Below, one piece after another: positions 6,840 through 14,459 of a stretch of DNA of 37,627 bases (position 1 is the first letter of the stretch; every line of letters begins with the position of its first letter). Below the pieces are notes generated by a model. It did not search any database, had not been told where the DNA came from, and saw only the letters and a program-made list of their open reading frames with translations. A program made the position numbers and the translations under genes. The stretch comes from Actinomadura viridilutea (GTDB lineage Bacteria > Actinomycetota > Actinomycetes > Streptosporangiales > Streptosporangiaceae): positions 1-37,627 of the forward strand of contig PVNI01000031.1 of assembly GCA_003001795.1 (NCBI GenBank), given 5' to 3'.

Positions 6840-8134
6840 CGCCGGTCCACGGTCAGGTCGAGGAAGTGCGTGGAGCAGGAGATGCACGGGTCGTAGTTGC
6901 GGATCGCCCGCTCGCACGCGCGGGTCAGCGCCGAGTCGTCCAGGTCGAGCCGGGCCGCCACGAAGCGGCGCAGGTCGTCCTCGATGGCCGCCTGGTTCTG
7001 GGAGGTCGGCGGGACGATCCTCGCGATGGTGATGCGGCCTTGGGCATCCAGGTCGTACCGGTGGTAGAGCAGCCCGCGCGGAGCCTCGGTCACGCCGTGG
7101 CCGACGCCCGCCTTCGGGGGGACGGGCACGTGGGGCCGTTCTGGCGGACGGTATGTGGAGATGAGGCGGAGCGCCTCCTCGACGGCGCAGACGATCTCGA
7201 CGGCGCGGACCACGATGCTCTGGAACGGGTTGCGGCACTCGGCTCCGAGCCCGGCGTCGGCGGCGACCTGAGCGGCAATCGGCGGAAGACGGTCGCGGTT
7301 GAGCGAGAACCGGGCCAGAGGGCCGGTCATGTACAGGGCGCCGTCCGTCAGGCGTGCGTGCAGGGCCGTGGAGTGCGGGACGGGCGTTTCAACGACGTGG
7401 TGTTCGAAGCCGTCCGCGGTGAAGGAGCGCCCGCCGGTCGTCCGCGGGGTGCCCGACTCCAGCGGATAGCGGTCATCGGTGGTGAGAGCCAGGTACTCGT
7501 GGTCGTGGCTGAAGTCGGGGAAGTCCAGGCCGGCGGCCCACCGCACGGTGGCGAGGGCGTCGTCGAGCGCGTGCCGCAACGTCTCGGCGAGCGGACGGAG
7601 TTCGGTCGGGGACGGGGTGCGGTAGAAGCCGCCCACGCGGACGTTCACCGGGTGGATGGCGCGCCCGCCGAGCGTCTCCATCACCGTGTTCCCGGCCTTC
7701 TTGAGCCGCAGCCCGCGCTCGATGAGGGCGCGGTCGGCCCGGGCAAGGTCGATGGCGCTGGGATATCCGAGGAAGTCGGGGGCGTGCAGCAGGTAGATGT
7801 GCAGGGCGTGGCTTTCGATCCACTCGCCGCAGTACAGCAGGCGGCGCAGGTCGTTCAGGGAGCCGTCCACGGTGACCCCGCAGGCGTCCTCGATCGCACG
7901 GCACGCGCTCATCTGGTACGCGACGGGGCAGATGCCGCAGATGCGGGCGGTGATGTCGGGTGGCTCGGTGTAGGACCGGCCGCGCAGGAACGCCTCGAAG
8001 AAGCGCGGTGGTTCGTAGATGTCCAGCCGCACCTCCTGGACCGTGGAGCCGTCGACGCGGACGTACATCGCGCCCTCGCCCTCCACCCGCGCCAGGGCAC
8101 CGACGCTCAATGTGCGTTCATTCCGGTGGGTCAT
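6836..8134 (-). CDS. hydA: Group 3b NiFe-hydrogenase large (alpha) subunit
   Basis: A 432-residue subunit carrying the NiFe(CN)2CO active site, called HyhL in mycobacteria. The N-terminal ligand box is RICGICPVAYQMSA, with both cysteines present. Where the family pattern CxxCxxxH has His there is Tyr, which may be a branch feature. The C-terminal box is DPCISCSTH, complete, followed by nine residues (FLDLTVDRR) that would be the tail removed by the protease encoded next. Length and motifs fit the group 3b enzymes (bidirectional, NAD(P)-linked, also called sulfhydrogenase). The start overlaps the small-subunit gene by 17 bases. In mycobacteria this enzyme is made under oxygen limitation and disposes of reductant as H2. 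The assignment is firm; the direction of catalysis in the cell is inference. Confidence 0.93.
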   Translation of the reverse strand: MTHRNERTLSVGALARVEGEGAMYVRVDGSTVQEVRLDIYEPPRFFEAFLRGRSYTEPPDITARICGICPVAYQMSACRAIEDACGVTVDGSLNDLRRLLYCGEWIESHALHIYLLHAPDFLGYPSAIDLARADRALIERGLRLKKAGNTVMETLGGRAIHPVNVRVGGFYRTPSPTELRPLAETLRHALDDALATVRWAAGLDFPDFSHDHEYLALTTDDRYPLESGTPRTTGGRSFTADGFEHHVVETPVPHSTALHARLTDGALYMTGPLARFSLNRDRLPPIAAQVAADAGLGAECRNPFQSIVVRAVEIVCAVEEALRLISTYRPPERPHVPVPPKAGVGHGVTEAPRGLLYHRYDLDAQGRITIARIVPPTSQNQAAIEDDLRRFVAARLDLDDSALTRACERAIRNYDPCISCSTHFLDLTVDRR

Positions 8135-8930
8135 CGTCCGTCCCCCGAGTGTCCGGCTGTCGGAGTTCGTGGTCTTCCTCGCGGAACGCCGCGACGTTGA
8201 AGGTCGACAGGACTCGCTCGGTTTCGTCGGGCGTCATGTCCAGCCAGGGCACAAGCCCCCGCGTGTTGGGCCGGCCGTCGCTCCAGTTCGGAGACGGGCC
8301 GAAGCAGCCGTAGCAGCCTCGCCCGTACGCCGGGCAGATGGCGCCGCAGCCCGCGTGCGTGATCGGCCCCAGGCACGGCGTGCCGTGGGCGACCATGACG
8401 CAGACGTTGCCGCGGCGCTTGCATTCGAAGCACACGGGGTGCTGCGAGATGTTCGGCTTGCGTCCCATCAGGAACGCGGACAGCACCTCCAGCAACTGCC
8501 GCCGGTCGATGGGGCAGCCCTGCAGCTCGAAGTCCACGCGGACGTGCGCGCTGATCGGCGTGGACGTGTCCAGGGTGGCGACGTACTCCGGGCTGGCGTA
8601 CACCAGGGAGGCGAATTCCCGCACGTCGGCGAAGTTGCGCAGTGCCTGGACGCCTCCCGCGGTGGCGCAGGCCCCGATGGTGATCAGTGTGCCGCTGACC
8701 TCCCGGACGTGCCGGATCCGCTCGGCGTCGTCGGGCGTGGTGATCGAACCTTCGACCAGGGACACGTCGTACGGGCCGGGCGCGACCTCGTCGGACGCCT
8801 CCAGGAAGTGCGCGATCTCAACCTCCCCGGCGAGGGTGAGGAGCTCGTCCTCGCAGTCCAGGAGGGTGAGCTGGCAGCCGTCGCAGGAGGCGAACTTCCA
8901 CACCGCCAGCGTCGGCCTCGTCGCGTCCAT
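8118..8930 (-). CDS. hydD: Group 3b NiFe-hydrogenase small (delta) subunit
   Basis: A 270-residue electron-transfer subunit (HyhS). The proximal cluster ligands are seen in KFASCDGCQLTLLD near the N-terminus, with GACATAGGVQAL and a cysteine-rich C-terminal half: CFECKRRGNVC, then PCLGPITHAGCGAICP and GCYGCFGP. It lacks a twin-arginine signal, so the enzyme is cytoplasmic, as expected for group 3. It starts one base after the stop of the flavin-subunit gene and overlaps the large subunit gene. It would pass electrons from the NiFe site to the gamma (flavin) and beta (ferredoxin-type) subunits. Confidence 0.92.
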   Translation of the reverse strand: MDATRPTLAVWKFASCDGCQLTLLDCEDELLTLAGEVEIAHFLEASDEVAPGPYDVSLVEGSITTPDDAERIRHVREVSGTLITIGACATAGGVQALRNFADVREFASLVYASPEYVATLDTSTPISAHVRVDFELQGCPIDRRQLLEVLSAFLMGRKPNISQHPVCFECKRRGNVCVMVAHGTPCLGPITHAGCGAICPAYGRGCYGCFGPSPNWSDGRPNTRGLVPWLDMTPDETERVLSTFNVAAFREEDHELRQPDTRGTDDDPPE

Positions 8931-8931
8931 G

Positions 8932-9747
8932 TCACAGCTCCTTGACGGCCATGAGGGGCTCGGCGCGCTCGTACGGGACGACCGGCCCGTCCCGGCACAG
9001 CAGCAGCGGCCCCAGCTGGCAGTGGCCGCACCAGCCGACGCCGCAGCGCATGTTGCGCTCCAGGGACAGCCGCACGCGGTGGGGCGGCACCCCGCGTTCC
9101 ACCAGGGCCCTCGCGGTGAGCCGCATCATGATCTCCGGGCCGCACACGAACGCCGCCGCCCGGGCCGGATCGGCGTCCACCAGGTCGATCAGCGAGGTGA
9201 TCAGGCCGACGTGTCCGGTCCAGCCGGCCGCGGCGCGGTCCACGGTGACCTCCACGTGCACGCCGCACCGCCGCCACCGTTCCAACTCGTCCGGGTACAG
9301 CAGGTCGGCTGGGGTCCGGGCGCCGACGAGCAGCACGATTCGGCCGTAGCGGCGGGGATCGGCGAGCGCCCGCAGGACGACGGATCGCAGCGGCGCCAGA
9401 CCGATGCCTCCGGCGGCGAGGATCAGGTCGAACCCTTGGACCTCGTCCAGTCCCCAGCCGACGCCGAACGGGCCGCGCAGCCCTAGCATCTCCCCCGGGC
9501 GCGCGCCGCACAGCGCGCGGGTGACCGCGCCGACCGCCCGGACGGTCTGCTCGACCCGTGGTTTCGCGCCGCCTCCGCTGACGGAGACCGGCACCTCGCC
9601 CACGCCCCAGGCGTACATCATCGTGAACTGGCCGGGGCTCGGCTCGGCGATCCGGGCGGCCACGGGCTCCAAGGCGAGCGTCACGGTATCCCGGGTCTCT
9701 CGGCGGCGTTCCACCACCCGGTACGGCACAGGTCTCATGCGCGCCAT
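8932..9747 (-). CDS. hydG: Hydrogenase gamma subunit, FAD/NAD(P)-binding diaphorase
   Basis: A 271-residue ferredoxin-NADP reductase-like protein. The FAD domain comes first (PSPGQFTMMYAWGVGEVPVSVS, with the flavin-binding region near it). An NAD(P)-binding domain follows (LILAAGGIGLAPLRSVV and FVCGPEIMMR). The C-terminus has the 2Fe-2S motif MRCGVGWCGHCQLG then LLCRDGP. It moves electrons between the hydrogenase clusters and NAD(P)H. The ATG at 9747 follows GGAGG by 4 bases and overlaps the previous gene by 13. A second ATG at 9738 makes the ATGA overlap seen elsewhere in the operon and is equally possible. Confidence 0.9.
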   Translation of the reverse strand: MARMRPVPYRVVERRRETRDTVTLALEPVAARIAEPSPGQFTMMYAWGVGEVPVSVSGGGAKPRVEQTVRAVGAVTRALCGARPGEMLGLRGPFGVGWGLDEVQGFDLILAAGGIGLAPLRSVVLRALADPRRYGRIVLLVGARTPADLLYPDELERWRRCGVHVEVTVDRAAAGWTGHVGLITSLIDLVDADPARAAAFVCGPEIMMRLTARALVERGVPPHRVRLSLERNMRCGVGWCGHCQLGPLLLCRDGPVVPYERAEPLMAVKEL

Positions 9748-10217
9748 CGGACCTCCGCCGCGTCCCCGTATAGGTCGAGCAGGCGCATCCGGGTGGCTTG
9801 CAGGCGGTCCACGACGACCTCGGCGAACCGCAGGGTCAGCTTGTGCGCCAGCCGCGGGTCGCGCGCCCAGATGAAGCGGACCAGCCGGGCGTCGAACTCC
9901 AAGGCCTGCACCGGACGCGTCGCCACCGCCCCGAACCGCCACCGGTAGGGCGGGAACAGCCAGGACCAGCCGATGATCGCGCCCCGGCCCAGCGTCTCGA
10001 CGATCAGCGTGCCCCGGCCCGGAAGATGCAGGTCCAGGGCGACGAGTCCGTCCTGGACGATCCAGAACCGGTCCGCCGCGCAGCCCTCTTCGAACAGCCG
10101 CCGGCCGACGGGGAACGCCACCGGACGCGCCGCGGACGCGAGCCTGGCCAGGTCCGCGGCGTCCATTTCGGCGAAGACGGCCTGTCCCGCCAGCTGCTCG
10201 ACGCCCACGGTGATCAT
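9735..10217 (-). CDS. Cyclic-nucleotide-binding domain protein inside the hydrogenase operon
   Basis: A 160-residue protein made almost only of a cNMP-binding (Crp-type) beta-barrel: FAEMDAADLARLASAARPV, then GRRLFEEGCAADRFWIVQDG, VALDLHLPGRGTLIVETLGR and GAIIGWSWLFPP. The C-terminal helix (LTLRFAEVVVDRLQATRMRL) resembles the dimerisation helix, but no helix-turn-helix follows, so it should not bind DNA. It is coupled by ATGA overlap to the beta subunit gene before it and overlaps the gamma subunit gene after it, so it is made together with the enzyme. A role in sensing cAMP or another nucleotide and setting hydrogenase activity or assembly is inference. Related operons in other actinobacteria are known to carry such a gene. 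Confidence 0.85.
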   Translation of the reverse strand: MITVGVEQLAGQAVFAEMDAADLARLASAARPVAFPVGRRLFEEGCAADRFWIVQDGLVALDLHLPGRGTLIVETLGRGAIIGWSWLFPPYRWRFGAVATRPVQALEFDARLVRFIWARDPRLAHKLTLRFAEVVVDRLQATRMRLLDLYGDAAEVRWRA

Positions 10218-11347
10218 GGCGCGCCTCTCTCCCCCGAAGCGCGCTGGTCGCGCTCGGCTTGCAGCGCCGCCACCTCCTCGGTCAGGTCGATGCCGACCGG
10301 GCACCACACGATGCACCGTCCGCACCCCACGCAGCCGGACGAGCCGAACTGGTCGTGCCAGGTGCCGAGCTTGTGGGTCAGCCACTGCCGGTACCGGCTC
10401 TTGGGAGAGGAGCGCACGTCGCCGCCGTGCAGGTGGGAGAAGCCGAGGTCGAAGCAGGAGTCCCACAGCTGCCACCGCTCGGCGTGCTCGCCGGTCAGGT
10501 CGGTCGTGTCCTCGACCGTCGTGCAGAAGCACGTCGGGCACACCATCGTGCAGTTTCCGCAGCTCAGGCACCGCGACGCCACCTCGTCCCAGCGCGCGTA
10601 GTCCAGGCTTTCCGCCATGAGGTCCCGCAGGCCGAGAGCGGGCATCTCCCGTCCCATGTGCTCGGCGGCGGCAGCCACCTCCGCGCGGGCGCATGCTTGA
10701 AGGTCCTCGTCCGCCTCCTCGGTGGGCACCTCCGCCAGGACGGCCGATCCGGCCTCGCTGCCGACCTCGACGACGTAACGGGGACTCCCGTCGTCGATCA
10801 GTTCGGTGAGCGCCAGGTCATAGCCGGGACCCGACTTCGGGCCCGTCCCCATCGAGGCGCAGAAGCACGTCTCGCCGGGCTCGGTGCAGTCGACCGCGAC
10901 GATGAAGACGCCCTCGCGCCGCGCCGCGTACGCGGAGTCGGTATGGCGGCCGCCCATGAGGACCCTGTCCTGGATCTCGATGGCGCGCAGGTCGCACGGG
11001 CGCACGCCGAGGAAGGCGTAACGCGGCGGCTCGGGCCGCTCCTCTCGCACCTCGAACCCGTCGCCGACGCGGTCGGCCTCCCACAGCTTCACCCGCGGCT
11101 GGTGCAGGAACGGCTTCCACGACTGGGGGCCAGCCGAATGGCCGAACGCGGCCTGATCGTCGCGGCGCCGGACGCGGTAGCCGCCGGGCGCGAGCGTGAC
11201 GCCCCAGCCGACCGGCAGATCATCGGCCGAGCGCAGCTCGTCGAGAACGATCGCGCCGTCACGGACGGTCGGCCCGATCACCGTATAGCCGGCCCGGCGC
11301 AGGGCGTCGTACAGCGCGCTCAGGCCGGTCGTCATCAGTTTCGCCAT
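10214..11347 (-). CDS. hydB: Hydrogenase beta subunit, 4Fe-4S ferredoxin-type
   Basis: A 377-residue iron-sulfur protein of the group 3b beta-subunit/anaerobic sulfite-reductase-A family. It has PRYAFLGVRPCDLRAIEIQD and a cysteine pair around ETCFCASMGTGP in the middle. Two ferredoxin-like cluster motifs lie in the C-terminal part: CLSCGNCTMVCPTCFC and CVGCGRCIVWCPVGID. It links the hydrogenase core to the flavin subunit and external carriers. It is the first intact gene of the operon and starts only 7 bases after the end of the decayed universal-stress-protein gene. No clear ribosome site precedes the ATG at 11347, and a second ATG is four codons downstream. It ends in an ATGA overlap with the cNMP-binding gene. 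Confidence 0.9.
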   Translation of the reverse strand: MAKLMTTGLSALYDALRRAGYTVIGPTVRDGAIVLDELRSADDLPVGWGVTLAPGGYRVRRRDDQAAFGHSAGPQSWKPFLHQPRVKLWEADRVGDGFEVREERPEPPRYAFLGVRPCDLRAIEIQDRVLMGGRHTDSAYAARREGVFIVAVDCTEPGETCFCASMGTGPKSGPGYDLALTELIDDGSPRYVVEVGSEAGSAVLAEVPTEEADEDLQACARAEVAAAAEHMGREMPALGLRDLMAESLDYARWDEVASRCLSCGNCTMVCPTCFCTTVEDTTDLTGEHAERWQLWDSCFDLGFSHLHGGDVRSSPKSRYRQWLTHKLGTWHDQFGSSGCVGCGRCIVWCPVGIDLTEEVAALQAERDQRASGERGAP

Positions 11348-11353
11348 CGCCGT

Positions 11354-12015
11354 TCACTTCGTGCGAATGTCCTGGTGAGCGGGCCGGATGTTGGCGACCG
11401 AGCAAGGCGGTTGCCGCAGCACACCGCGGTGGGACCGCGGTTTTGCGCCCCCTGTAGTCGACCACCATGAGACCGCGTGCTCGGCCACGTCGAACAAGGC
11501 TTTGCGGGGCGGGTCGAGCACCAGCGACGTCCACGGGCCCCCTGCGGATGGCACATGGGCCACGGCAGCAGTCCCAGCCGGACGCCGCAGCCGCGCGTGT
11601 CTCTTTCGCCTTCCTGTGCATCGAGCGGCACCTCACCCGGCTCCCAGCCTCCGTACACCGCCGACAGGCCCCACCCGCGCATGGCCGCCTGCTCGAACGC
11701 GAACCTGATGGCGGCGTCACCGCCCGCCGACGGCGGCGCCGCATACGCGGGTCCGTCCATGAGCCGTTCGTCGACGCGCACCCCCGACGCGGCGCGCTCG
11801 GCGACGCCGCCGTCGGGAATGTCCTCTCCCCTGAGCTTGACGATCATCGAGCCCCCGCAATCGATGTCGTACGGCCGGCGCCTAGTGCCCGGCTCTTAGC
11901 GGAAGCCGCCGCAGCCGGACCTCCGTCGCCGCCCACCCCACGGCGTATGCGCTCTGTTCGGTCCCGTCGTAACCGACGAGCCCGTCCGAGCCCCCTGCGA
12001 TGGCGCTTCCCCTCT
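11354..12015 (-). pseudogene. Universal stress protein gene, decayed by frameshifts
   Basis: Three pieces in three frames spell a USP-family protein in the right order. The N-terminal part is GLVGYDGTEQSAYAVGWAAT then EVRLRRLPLRAG (about 12000-11882), which is the usual VGVDGSxxSxxAVxWAA opening. The middle part is GDAAIRFAFEQAAMRGWGLS then AVYGGWEPGEVP (about 11740-11640), the start of a second USP domain. The C-terminal part is GVLRQPPCSVANIRP (about 11410-11370), the HAPCPVxVVRP ending. At least two frameshifts are needed to join them, so no complete protein can be made. USP genes of this two-domain type belong to hypoxia/dormancy (DosR-type) regulons. It sits directly upstream of the hydrogenase operon and was probably its first cistron. 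Confidence 0.75.
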
Positions 12016-12060
12016 CATGCCTTCTCAATCCATCGCACTCCCGAACTGGGGTCCGGCCTA

Positions 12061-12074
12061 GGGACGAAGGACCA
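12061..12074 (-). promoter_or_regulatory. DosR-like box upstream of the stress-protein relic
   Basis: On the minus strand TGGTCCTTCGTCCC fits the mycobacterial DosR palindrome GGGACTWWAGTCCC at 10 of 14 positions, and the right half-site GTCCC is intact. It lies about 45 bases before the start of USP homology, where an activator site would be expected. The match is imperfect and unproven. Confidence 0.3.
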
Positions 12075-12494
12075 GGCTGCAGGACATGCGTTCCCCGCAT
12101 ACGCACCGAGGAGAGCCGCCCCCCTTCTGAGTCCTTTGCCCTCTGCCGCGTCCCCCTTCTACCGATGACGTGAGGTGACGAATCGATCGCACTTCGCGTC
12201 CACTCACGCGGTCACAACGCCTGAGGCAGACGTTGGCCTCTGCCATGTGGGGGTCACCTGTAGCCGTGGTCGGCGCGCGGGTTCCGGACTCCCTGACACT
12301 GATCTCCTGCACGCGCACCCGACCGCTGGCGTGGTCGGGCCACACGGCGCTACACGTCCTGGTCGACCGCCTGTCCGAGCAGTCGCCCCGACAGAAACCG
12401 TAGAAGCTGCAGGTGAAAGGCCTGATCGAGCGCCCCGCCACACAGCACGCTCAATAGCCAGGGGCGGCATCTGACCGACAGTCTTGCCTGCGAG

Positions 12495-12567
12495 CGACAA
12501 GGCAGTAACCGACAAGGCACCCCAAAGGGTATTTCCTGTCACTTTGACAAGAAGTTAGCCTCGCCGC
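12495..12567 (+). promoter_or_regulatory. GACAAG repeats and leaderless-type promoter of the Nudix operon
   Basis: CGACAAGGCA occurs at 12495-12504 and again at 12510-12519, exactly 15 bases apart. A third related copy, GACAAGAAGT, starts at 12546. TAGCCT (12556-12561) ends 6 bases before the ATG at 12568, the spacing of a -10 box for a leaderless mRNA, and there is no ribosome site. The repeats lie where a regulator would touch polymerase; autoregulation by the NrtR-like first gene is inference. The rest of the gap, 12107-12494, holds nothing I can name. Confidence 0.45.
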
Positions 12568-13302
12568 ATGTCCGAGGAGCATTGGACGCCGCCCGCCGTG
12601 CTGCTCGCGGTCGACCTAGTGATCTTGACGCTCCGCGAGTCGCGCCTTCACGTGTTGCTCATCGAGCGAGGAGTCGAGCCTTACCAGGGGGCTTTGGCGC
12701 TTCCCGGCGGATTCTTGCAACACGCCGAAGAGGACCTCATTGCCGCGGCTCACCGGGAGCTTGCGGAGGAGGCCGCCATGGACATCGAGACGCTGCATCT
12801 TGAGCATCTGGGCGTCTACGGAGACCCTGGTCGCGATCCGCGCGGACGGGTGGTCTCCATCGCCTACCTCGCCATCGCGCCGGGGCTGCCGGAGCCCACT
12901 GCCGGCTCGGACGCGGCCGGTGCCCGGTGGCACCGCGCCGACCAGGTGCTCTCTGGGGAGCTGCGGCTCGCTTTCGACCATCGGCGCATCGTCGAGGACG
13001 GCGTCGAACGCGCTCGCGCCAAGCTCGAGCATTCCGCGTTGGCGACGGCGTTCTGCGGGCCGACCTTCACGATCACCGATCTTCAGCGGGTCTATGAGGC
13101 GGTGTGGGGTGTCTCGCTCGATCCTCGCAACTTCTATCGCAAGGTCCAGAAGACCAGCGGGTTCATCGTTCCGGCGGGTCCAGAACGCAAGGCCACGACC
13201 GGGCGGCCCGCTCGACTGTTCAAGGCCGGACCTCGCAAGGTGCTGTATCCGCCGATGGTCCGGCCGGTCGAGCCGTCGAATGCCAAGGAGCCGAAAGAAT
13301 GA
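12568..13302 (+). CDS. NrtR-like Nudix protein with winged helix
   Basis: A 244-residue, two-domain protein. Residues about 8-150 are a Nudix fold with a box at 47-70 (GGFLQHAEEDLIAAAHRELA then EE). The box has one extra residue before REL, and EEAAMD instead of EExGU, so hydrolysis may be lost. Residues about 155-228 (TFTITDLQRVYEAVWGVSLD, NFYRKVQKTSGFI, GRPARLFK) are the winged helix-turn-helix of the NrtR family. Those regulators use the Nudix domain to sense ADP-ribose or related nucleotides. It is the first gene of a three-gene operon and overlaps the next by ATGA. It probably represses its own operon and releases it when a nucleotide ligand appears. Alternatively it hydrolyses a nucleotide signal made by the operon. 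Confidence 0.85.
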   Translation: MSEEHWTPPAVLLAVDLVILTLRESRLHVLLIERGVEPYQGALALPGGFLQHAEEDLIAAAHRELAEEAAMDIETLHLEHLGVYGDPGRDPRGRVVSIAYLAIAPGLPEPTAGSDAAGARWHRADQVLSGELRLAFDHRRIVEDGVERARAKLEHSALATAFCGPTFTITDLQRVYEAVWGVSLDPRNFYRKVQKTSGFIVPAGPERKATTGRPARLFKAGPRKVLYPPMVRPVEPSNAKEPKE

Positions 13303-14459
13303 GCGGCAGTCAAATCGTCGTTCTCACAGCCCTCGACGTTGAGTACGAAGCCGTCCGCAACAAGCTGGACGGGCCGCGGTTGCATCGGCACCCCCAGGGA
13401 ACCCGATTCGAGATCGGTCGGCTCGCGGGCGGCCGGTGCCGGATCGCTCTCGGACTGGTCGGCAAAGGCAATCAGTCCGCGGCGGTACTGGCCGAACGCG
13501 CCATCGCCGAGTTCTCCCCGATCGCTCTGATCTTCGTGGGGGTGGCCGGAGCCCTGCACTCGCACGTCGCCCTCGGGGACGTCGTGGTCGCCACCCACGT
13601 CTATGCGTTCCATGGCGGGACGAGCGAGGACGACGGGTTCAAGAGCCGTCCACGGGTGTGGGAGGTCTCGCACGGCGCTGAGCAGATCGCCCGGCACGTC
13701 GCCCGCGACCGATCCTGGGCAGGACATGTACGTGATCACCGCCGGGCGCCCAAGGTGCATTTCGGGGCGATAGCAGCCGGCGAGGTGGTTCTGAACTCCA
13801 CGGTGTCGGCGCATGCCCGCTGGATCCGGCGCAACTACAACGACGCGCTCGCGATCGAGATGGAAGGGGCCGGCGTGGCGCAGGCCGCGCATCTGAACAG
13901 GTCGCTTCCGGTGGTCGTGGTCCGGGGCGTCAGCGACCGGGCCGACGGGACCAAGGAAGCGACCGATCGCAGGCGGTGGCAGGCACGGGCGGTGTCCAAC
14001 GCGGCCGCGTTCGCCGTCGCCCTCGCCGAAAACCTGGTCGCCGAGGAGGAGAACCGCGATCGGGTGGATGAAACCGAAACGATGGGGAGCTCGCAGATGA
14101 GTGGGTGGGTCCGCAACATCGCGAAGGACAACGCGCGCGTGGTCGTACAGGCCGGTCATGTGAACGGAGGCATCCAGGTGTCCGGCGAGCAGGCCCCGCC
14201 GATCGATCCCGCGGAGGCGATCGCCAGATTGGCCGCCCGGCTGCGGCAGGCACGGGCAGCCGGGCACCTGGATGAGGACACCTTCCAAGCGGCGCAGGCC
14301 GAACTGGCCAGCGCTCGCGAGCTGATGCGGACGACCATGCCGCCGGACACCGGCTCGGTTACGGTGGCGCTGAAGAAGGTCCGCGGACTCGTGGCGGACG
14401 TGGCGGCCCTGGCCGCCGAGGTGGCGAGCGTCATCGCACTGGTGCAGGGGCTGTCATGA
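13299..14459 (+). CDS. Nucleoside phosphorylase/nucleosidase-fold enzyme with C-terminal association module
   Basis: A 386-residue protein. Residues 1-245 are a PNP/UDP-phosphorylase or MTA/SAH-nucleosidase fold: IVVLTALDVEYEAVRNKL, the GVAGAL loop (81-86), IEMEGAG (186-192) with the ribose-binding Glu, and RGVSDRADG (209-217) with the catalytic Asp213. All key residues are present, so it should cleave an N-glycosidic bond of a nucleoside-like or nucleotide-derived substrate. After a linker, residues 281-294 read VVVQAGHVNGGIQV. Residues 303-345 form a charged helical hairpin and 357-384 a final helix. The C-terminal half is not part of housekeeping nucleosidases, which end near 240. It starts by ATGA overlap with the Nudix gene and ends by ATGA overlap with the membrane protein gene. 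The length and added module suggest a signalling or defence enzyme; the substrate is unknown. Confidence 0.85.
   Translation: MSGSQIVVLTALDVEYEAVRNKLDGPRLHRHPQGTRFEIGRLAGGRCRIALGLVGKGNQSAAVLAERAIAEFSPIALIFVGVAGALHSHVALGDVVVATHVYAFHGGTSEDDGFKSRPRVWEVSHGAEQIARHVARDRSWAGHVRDHRRAPKVHFGAIAAGEVVLNSTVSAHARWIRRNYNDALAIEMEGAGVAQAAHLNRSLPVVVVRGVSDRADGTKEATDRRRWQARAVSNAAAFAVALAENLVAEEENRDRVDETETMGSSQMSGWVRNIAKDNARVVVQAGHVNGGIQVSGEQAPPIDPAEAIARLAARLRQARAAGHLDEDTFQAAQAELASARELMRTTMPPDTGSVTVALKKVRGLVADVAALAAEVASVIALVQGLS

Noticed and set aside
6866..8200. 444-codon plus-strand frame over the hydrogenase large subunit
   Set aside because: A shadow of the conserved large-subunit gene, whose motifs are unambiguous.
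11425..11450. GGGACCGCGGTTTTGCGCCCC as a DosR box directly before hydB
   Set aside because: The half-sites are too far apart and the centre does not fit. The site at 12061 is better.
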